Positions 56,888-64,000 of a stretch of 64,000 bases of DNA are shown piece after piece. The first letter of the stretch is position 1. Each line of letters begins with the position of its first letter. A program made the position numbers and the translations under genes. The notes under the pieces are model-generated. The model did not search any database. It saw nothing but the letters and a program-made list of their open reading frames with translations, and was not told the origin of the DNA. Source of the stretch: Sinotaia quadrata (Eukaryota > Mollusca > Gastropoda > Architaenioglossa > Viviparidae); contig CM054184.1 of assembly GCA_028829895.1 (NCBI GenBank), positions 22,175,701-22,239,700 on the forward strand, in the 5' to 3' direction.

Positions 56888-58430
56888 TTTTTTTTTTAAT
56901 GTGAGGAAGCTATTTGTAACTTCCTTTAAGTTTGTGGTTTTCCTTTTTATTATTCATTGTGTAATGGTGTGGGGTGGGTGGGTTTTATTAATATTTATTT
57001 TTATAGAAGGTGAAGTGTGTTTGTGTGAATGAGATATGTGATGATGGCTTGGTGTCTGTGATTTTGGTGATATTTACATGTATTTGGAAAGAGTAGTGTT
57101 TGTGTGGTAACTGGTACATGTAATAGTCTCGATGTGTCAGTCAAGCATTTTCTTTCTTCTCTGTATTTGTAACAATGTAGTAGAAAGTGTTCTATTGTGT
57201 TGTCTGTTTGACAGTGAGTGCATGATTTGGTTTATTGTTTAGGTTATGTGTAAATCTTGTGGAGTTGTATCATAGTCTAAATATTGCTCTGTTGTGTGTT
57301 ATGTTCGTTAAGTATGGGTGAGGTGTTGTGGGGTAACTTGTTTTTAAAGATTTGTTTTATTTGTGCTAGCAGTTCTGGTATATGTATTGGGGTGTTTAGA
57401 GGTATTCCATGTTTGCTTCCATATTTTGCTCCTTTGTCCGCTGTTTCATTTCCTGTTATGTTTATGTGACTGGTGATCCATTACAGTGTTGTTTTTATTT
57501 CTTTTTTTTCTAGTGTAGTTATTTGTTTACATATTGCATTGGTGATTTGTGCTCTTGTGGTTTGGAAGGAGTTAGATAAATTTTGTAGTGATGTTAGTGA
57601 GTCTGTTAGTATGAGTATTTGTGTTTGAGTTTTTAGGGTGTTTTTTGCTATTGTCATTGCTTTTTGGATTGCTTCTAGTTCTGCTGTTAGTATTGAATGT
57701 CTTTTATCTAATTTGTATGTTTGTGTGAATGTGGGTGTATGTGCTGCTGCCCCTGTTCCCATTTTGCTTTTGGATCCGTCAGTGTATATGTGGTGATGGT
57801 TGAAGTATTTTTTTATTTGTGTTCTAGTGCTCTTTGGTTTGCCAAGTGTGGTTGGTTGTGCTTTTTTGGTTGTTTGAGTAGTGTTAAGTCTATTTTTGGT
57901 GTATTGATTGTCCAGGGGGGAACTGAGGTTGGTTTGGGGGATCTTCTAATTTTAGTGAGTTCAATTTGTATTTTTCAATTAATTTCTTAGTTTGCTGGTA
58001 TGGTGGTAGCTTATTTTCTGTCCACTTGTTTTTTTTTTTAATTCTTGTTGCTTTTGGCATGTTGTATCCCTTTTTATCAAATTTCTTGTTTTGTAAATGT
58101 GTATTTGTGGGAAGATTTTTCCCATGTTGTATTCTATTAGCCCATTGAGTGTTTGCTTGTCTCTTCTTTCTATTAGTGTTAAATGACCTGTTTGTTTTAA
58201 AATTTCTTCATTTTTTGGTGTTTGAGAGTGCGTTTGTGCTTATTCTAAGAGCTTTATATTGAATTGTTTGTATTTTTTTTTAATTTTAGGGTTGTTGGTT
58301 GCTGTGTATGTTGTGCTTCCATAGTCTATGACCGAGTATATTAGTGCTCTTGTGACTGTTAGTAAAGTGGTTGTGTCTGCCCCCTAGTCTTTCCCTTTTG
58401 TTGTTTTAAGGATACTTAAATACTGGACCT
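56888..58430 (-). mobile_element. 5'-truncated LINE tail: RT thumb, RNase H, zinc-knuckle-like end, poly(A)
   Basis: The minus-strand poly(A) appears as a T10 run at 56888-56897. Going upstream on that strand one finds CTHCQTDNTIEHFLLHC (C-terminal Cys/His block), WITSHINITGNETADKGAKY (RNase H His/Asp block, 57480-57420), the RNase H core with YTDGSKSKMGTGAAAH (about 57797-57750), and TTLLTVTRALIYSVIDYGS (RT thumb, 58370-58310), ending near 58430 at LSILKTTKGKDWGAD. This order is that of jockey/LOA-like LINEs (family knowledge). Interrupted by several stops and shifts. Confidence 0.9.
57481..57800 (-). pseudogene. RNase H domain of the LINE at 56888
   Basis: The open minus-strand frame contains IYTDGSKSKMGTGAAAH (first catalytic Asp), SILTAELEAIQKAMTIAK (catalytic Glu helix, ELxAI), ILILTDSLTSLQNL (second Asp, TDS) and, right after a TAA at the point where other copies have Gln, WITSHINITGNETAD (His and last Asp). 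All four catalytic positions are present; one nonsense codon separates the last from the rest. It would otherwise be a well-preserved domain. Confidence 0.9.
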
Positions 58431-60167
58431 GTTACAACGCACTTTCATGAAATTATTTGTGATACTGGTACCTTCTGATGTGTTGCTGAGAAGCACATTG
58501 GACTTACTGATTGCACTGCAAATAATTTTAATCCATTAAGAGCTGAAATGAAATGACTACAAATACAGTGACTTCCTGACTACTGCTGATAGATATTAAC
58601 AGTTATTAATGAATTAACTATGATGCACCAAGCACAACTAGATGCAAGTGCAAACAGAATATGAAATAATACATTCAGTACCCAGCACATTCTCACTTTC
58701 AAAAATAAAAATATGAAACAAAATCCCTGTGAAAATATTAACACAAAATTCATAATTTATTTCTATTAAAACAAATTATGTTTGTGAAAAACATATATTT
58801 TTACATCAATGCTCAATGTGTTTAGTTGCAAAAACATGAAATACAACATCTTTGAAAATATAAACTTGTAATTATCAAAACACAATCTTTTTTTCACTCA
58901 GGTTTGGCATTAATCAAAGATAGTCTCATTTATAGGGAGGAGAAAAGAAAGGGGAAAAAAAAAGAAGAAAAAAAAAGACATAAATCTCACTACACTTTAA
59001 CACATCAACTTAATAACTCTTGGCAACATTTATAACATGCATCCTCATTGTGTTCAAATGATCTCTTTAGAAGCGATATAGTATGTTTTATTTATTTATT
59101 TTTAAATATCTTGATCCATCAATTGAGTAATTGTAAAAGAACAATAACCTTAAATTAAATTTTATTTTTTTCACAGGTGAAATATTTTAATAAATTATGG
59201 GCCTAGGGATACAATTTTGTTCATAAGTCATTTAATACCATAATACAACATAAATATAATTACTACTATTAAGTGCTTGCAAGTTTTAAACAAAAAACAA
59301 ATATGGTCTAGGAAAGCAGAAAGAAAATATCTTATAAAGGCATTCATACAACAGCAGATTTATTGAGCAGAGAGATAAAACATTTCAGAAAGATGTTCAA
59401 GTAAATGTGATGTTTATATTACAAATTTTCACTCTCATAAATTATTCATTTTGTTCATAAAGATTAGCTATGTAAATAATTCACAGCAAATTTTTCATTC
59501 TCTTTTGTTAACTGTTGCAACTTAGGACTACTGGGATATTTTTAATGAGCCAAGTCCATCAATGATATTCTAACAACCCTTCCAGGCAAATGTCAGGATC
59601 AAATAGCAGGAGTGGATAAATCTGTAAACCAGGAAATATGCATTAGCTTACTTTCAAAGACCATTCTTTGGAACCCAGAGACCAGATAGTGAATTATTTA
59701 ATAAGCAGACAGGGAGAAAAAACATATAAGAAATTCTACGAGTGGATTATTCAGCAGACAAAAAATAAGTTTAAGATATACTCAAAACAGATTATTAAGC
59801 AGACAAGGAGAAAAAACGTTTATGACAGACATTCTCAAAGCAGATATGGCAGACAGATACTATCTAGTGATATACTCATTGTTTACACTGTGCCCTGCTA
59901 ATGCAGAAATGGATGAAAAAAAGTGGTCACATGACCACAAAATAAAAAGAATTAAAAACAAATAACACGCGATCCGAATAAACGAAAATACATTATATTG
60001 CAAATAAATCTTTCCCCAATTGAATGATACAAAAACTTAAGCTATGGATAAGGCAGGAGTAAATTCAGAAAGTTATTTTCTGGGTTCACCCTCAACGCCT
60101 TAAAAGACAAACGCTACCGTAGGCCTATAAACACTGAAAATTCTTATTTATCGGTGAATGTAGTCCT
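58431..60167. other. AT-rich DNA, nothing firm
   Basis: Includes a purine-rich A/G tract at 58936-58980 and a threefold repeat of AAGCAGACARGGAGAAAAAA-like motifs at 59700-59830. No gene recognised. Confidence 0.45.
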
Positions 60168-60317
60168 TTAAACGAACAAATATGTGCTATCAACTGAAAA
60201 TAATTGATTTAACTTATCAACTAACATCCTCAAACACAGTGATGCACGAGAATGCAAAGTGGAAACTGGTTCAATGTCACAGAGTTGAACACTACGGTAC
60301 TCAATAAAGTCCGCCAT
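60168..60317 (-). CDS. Speculative minus-strand first exon starting ATGGCGGAC
   Basis: On the minus strand, ATG at 60315-60317 lies in a good initiation context (AACAATGGCG). It opens 49 codons, MADFIEYRSVQLCDIEPVST, LHSRASLCLRMLVDKLNQLF and SVDSTYLFV, before a TAA at 60168-60170. The surrounding 60240-60360 is richer in CpG than its neighbourhood, as at invertebrate gene starts. I recognise no family. It might be a complete small frame, a first exon with an internal donor (for example before GTTAGT at about 60224), or chance. Confidence 0.22.
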   Translation of the reverse strand: MADFIEYRSVQLCDIEPVSTLHSRASLCLRMLVDKLNQLFSVDSTYLFV

Positions 60318-63146
60318 TGTTGTTGACAGTCTTCGGTGATTTCGGTCACTGACTACAGTTCTTTCAATGCAATTCAGGATGCGTGCAGTATTTTTTGTCT
60401 CAAACGAACTATATAGACTTATAGATGAAGAATTTTCCTATTTTCTGGTAGCTTTTAACCCGTTCAGCGTCACGCTAAAATGATGATTGAATGGGTCATT
60501 GTGCTAAAAAATTAAAACCAACTGTACTAATTAATGGATTTTTAAAATTTAAATTACTACTTTTTATAGACATATTGATTAATTTAAGAACACAGGTTTA
60601 ATTCAGACTGATTGGTAAAAATTAGAATGACAAACATGCTAAAAATAAGCTGGCCCATTTCATCCCAATGATGCTATGTTATCAGAATCACCATGAACAT
60701 AATTTAAGAAAATTTAAGTTTAACCGTATTTCACTTTATCTTGAAATTCCCGCACATTATTTAGTATGGAAATGAACCTTGTTCTCTCCCCTACATGAAA
60801 ACCGATATTATTTTTAGATTACTGTACCGCACACGTCCCCACGGACCGAGAAAGAGTGCATGCGTTAAGCGTTAGCGCTGGACAAGTTTTGACGTCTTGG
60901 TCAAAAAGTCGCTCGGTTGGTAACTTCTGAATAACTTCTTATTACTTTTTCACAATTATTTATTAAAACAAAAAACACAGAAAGACAGAACAGAGAACAA
61001 ACTTTTGTTTCATGTGCTTTTATTTTAGAAAGCTTCAATATACAAAGGAAACATGAGTGTTGAAAATGTAGAAAAATTGACAAAACAATGTCCCAATCAG
61101 CCAGTTAGCGATGTTTGGAATACCTACAGATATAGAATACTAAAAACAGACATTCACAGGGTGATTTGGCTGACAAGAGAAAGCATGTTCACACCAATTT
61201 TTAAAAAGAACACAAATGTTAATATCCAAATATAAAATATAATATACTTGACAAAAATTAATTAATAAACTTTGTTGTACAAAACTTTCTTATTAGATCA
61301 ATATATTTATAATTGCTGCTCTCACAATATATTCATCCTGGAACCTCTTGCTGGTAAAATGATTGCTTACATTTTTTTATTTCAAACTGAAATTTATTGA
61401 CTTAATACCTGAAAATGTTAGAATAAAAATAGAAATGAGACTGCAAATTACAAGTCTTATCTCAAAAAACTACTTTAAATAATTTTTTGTGGAAACAGTA
61501 GCAAGTTTATAAACTCATTTACATGAGATAAATAAAAATATATTAATGAATTTAACTTAAATTTTTTTATAACAGTACTAACAAACTTGAGAAGAAGGAT
61601 AAGTTAATTATATTCTGCTCCTGTCTTATATAAAATTTCAACAGCCTAAGAAACTTACTAAAAATGTAGCTTTAAACTTAAGACATGAAAGTTACAATGA
61701 AATTTGTGCACTTGGATGAAGAGTTAAATATATGATAATGAAACAAATTTTGTCTAAAATAAAAATGAAATACCTCAAGAAATTTACATCTTTATTTCTT
61801 CTGATTAAGACACCGTTAAATAGGTTTTCAAATGTATCATAATTTTCAACAATATATCTTAATAATTTATATTCCCCTGTAACTTATCACCGTGAAATAG
61901 TTTATTCACCACCATTGTCAAAGGTATCTGGCATTTGATGTTTTTCAATTGTAAACAAAAGTTTTTTCTGACATCTAATGGTCCATTGTTTGGAACAATT
62001 CATAACACCATTTTAAGGAATTAAGGCTTCCTTAAGAAATAACCAACAAATTGGTAAGACATCTAAGTAATTTCTTTTTTATTTCTTTTGTTAAAGTCAA
62101 ATCTAATGTACCCAATTCACTAAAACTTATTTTACACATTATTTTTTTTTAATAATATGCAGAACATGTTTTAATAAGAATGTAGCTATAAATACTTTGG
62201 AAATGCACAAAACTATAGGTTTAGCAATAAATATATGGCTTGTAGATGGTCAAGGTTGTGGCTAACAGAAATCATGGTCCTGAATTTTTAAAAAGATGCA
62301 AGATGTGTACTTTTACAGTCATTTACTTGTAAAAATAAATAAATGCATATCAAACCAGAATCAAAATGTATTTTTTCAACAAAAAAACCAATCTGAATTC
62401 ACTAATCCAAACACCCAACTAACACTTGTCAAACCAGATTACTGAGACTGAACTACTAGAAATGATACAGTACTAAGCAGACATTTTATGTTGAACAATA
62501 TGATATATCCGATATGCTATCAAAAAGAAACTTTTAAGTGATTTTTACAACACCAGGCAAACCCTTAAAAATTTCAAAATTAAAATTTTTAAAAATTAGC
62601 TGTTATACAATGTTGAATACTGATTTTGACATGAGCCTTTACATTTAGAAAAATTATCACTATTAAATGCACAATAGCATATTTCTTAATTAATCTCTTA
62701 TATCATTATGTGCTTTGCATATCAATAATAGCAGTAATATGTAACAGAAACTGCTGGCTCTGTAAATGTGATGATTATATAGTTGGACATTATAACAGCT
62801 AACAAAGCAACCTTAAAAATAAAAAAAATCACTTTAGAAAACATACCTTAAAGGCTGAAAGACAATACAAATTAGTTTTGATGTTGTGAATCGAAAACAT
62901 TTAAATCTGTCCAAGCTAAATGAAAAACCAACTTGAGCAATTTTTCTGTATATAAAACTGAACAAATTGTGTTTCACACAATTATTAATAAAATATTATT
63001 GTCTGAGGAATGATAATCACCAATTTTGCAAAGCAAAACTCTCAAAATGTAATAATGAGATGATAAAATTATCTCCATTTGCCCCTGATACAAGCACTTG
63101 AAATGCAAGCAAATATCTTTTAAGTTCTGATACGTGAAAATAATTT
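60318..63146. other. AT-rich DNA; right part probably 3' UTR of the minus-strand gene
   Basis: No protein-like frame I trust on either strand (a 60-codon + frame at 61053-61235 is unsupported). Several TTTATT motifs (minus-strand AATAAA) between 61,200 and 63,000 could serve as poly(A) signals for the gene ending at 63147. The GC-richer patch at 60840-60920 is unexplained. Confidence 0.4.
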
Positions 63147-63395
63147 TCAATTCACTTCCATTTTTTCTGCTGCATTAAAATTCTCTTCACATCTGTTTTT
63201 GTTTTCTATATATAAGTCATCTTGCAGCTTATCATTCTTCTTGACAGAATCACCACTTTCCTGATTCTGTAAAATATCCTCCACTGTATTATTCTTGCCA
63301 TCTACATCTTTATCCTCAACCTTATCAGAACCAGACTTTTCTTCAAATGCAACCATAGCTTTTGTCCTCTTTTCTTCTGCTGTGAGCTCTTGTTC
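63147..63395 (-). CDS. Terminal coding exon of an unrecognised minus-strand gene
   Basis: 83 codons: EQELTAEEKRTKA, then MVAFEEKSGSDKVEDKDVDG, KNNTVEDILQNQESGDSVKK and so on to NAAEKMEVN and a TGA stop at 63147-63149. Preceded on the minus strand by a clear acceptor, CTTGTGTTTGTAG, so the ATG at 63354-63356 is probably internal and the exon enters in phase 0. Highly charged (Glu, Lys, Asp, Asn), with no Cys/His pattern, membrane segment or signal: a disordered acidic tail. The preceding exons lie to the right of the window. I cannot name the family. Confidence 0.6.
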   Translation of the reverse strand, partial: EQELTAEEKRTKAMVAFEEKSGSDKVEDKDVDGKNNTVEDILQNQESGDSVKKNDKLQDDLYIENKNRCEENFNAAEKMEVN

Positions 63396-64000
63396 CTACA
63401 AACACAAGGACACAACTAATATACAAGCAGTCATCATAATACTAGAATAAATAATGCATACATCAAATCAACCAAATTTCTTGTGCTGCAAGCTTTAATT
63501 TTAATATTTTTATTAACATGTGCCTATTTTGTAATGCAGAATTTTATTTTCCTCTGAAAAAAATGTGTTAAAATGTGTAAATAAAATATCTGTTCAAAGC
63601 TATATTCTCCAAGGCCAAAAAATTCATAGTACACACAAAAGTTGATCCAGAATTACTGCAATAGAAAAGAGCAACTAGGAAAACAGAGATGATTTATTCC
63701 ATTATAAGTATAAAATTAAATTCAATATCTAATGCATTTTGATACAGTTCATCCAGATTGCACTTTCAGAGAATGATATGGCAGTGAAAATGTGGTCATC
63801 ATGTCAGTACAATCACATTCAGGTTATCAAAGAAAGCTTAAATTTTCCCCACCCCCTCAGTAAAACTCTAATAAAATTAAATAGGAAACAGAACCAAAAA
63901 AAACTATTCGGATAAAAAAAATTCAAATTTCGATTTAAAAGAAATTAGTAAAATATGTAATTTGCAACTAACACATAATTTATGCTTTAATAATGAGTAT
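63396..64000. other. Presumed intron of the minus-strand gene
   Basis: AT-rich DNA following the acceptor at 63396-63408; no further exon seen before the window end. Confidence 0.4.

Overview
This is a eukaryotic, intron-rich, AT-rich window with no bacterial or phage traits: GT/AG-bounded exons of 50-324 nt lie kilobases apart among (GT)n tracts, dozens of minisatellites and decayed retrotransposons. The one gene I can identify with confidence is the 3' two-thirds of an RFX6-type winged-helix transcription factor gene on the + strand. Its coding sequence can be followed through 13 phase-compatible exons from 13503 to 45924 (1968 nt, 655 residues plus stop). I assign it to RFX6, rather than RFX1-3 or RFX4, because many segments match vertebrate RFX6 as I remember it (for example [71 protein letters not shown]). 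The DNA-binding-domain exons are not visible and presumably lie upstream of base 1. The animal is an invertebrate bilaterian; a mollusc or another lophotrochozoan is my guess from gene structure and repeat style, not something shown.

Layout. Bases 1-13.5 kb hold minisatellites, a solo-LTR fragment, a GC-richer block of unknown nature and fragments of LINEs that carry RNase H. Bases 13.5-45.9 kb are the RFX6 gene body. Its introns contain tandem repeats, a reverse-oriented LTR copy broken by two nested LINEs (27.6-32.3 kb), and two intact solo LTRs in opposite orientation on either side of exon 9. Bases 45.9-50 kb are 3' UTR or intergenic. A complete but decayed hAT DNA transposon with a perfect 8-bp target duplication occupies 50097-52269. 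A minus-strand LINE tail with RT thumb, RNase H and a poly(A) tract lies at 56.9-58.4 kb. The right edge carries the last coding exon of a second, minus-strand gene (63147-63395) that I do not recognise, and there is a speculative minus-strand start site near 60317.

Most interesting pattern: at four of the 13 RFX6 exons (starts 18389, 20318, 22202, 34097) the 3' splice site lies in or at the edge of a tandem repeat made of copies of the acceptor region. At 22202 and 34097 the copies also include the first bases of the exon, giving ladders of three and four near-identical acceptors spaced 44 bp and 84-85 bp apart. I see no wholly new gene system, but these acceptor ladders and the inverted LTR pair around exon 9 are testable oddities of splicing.
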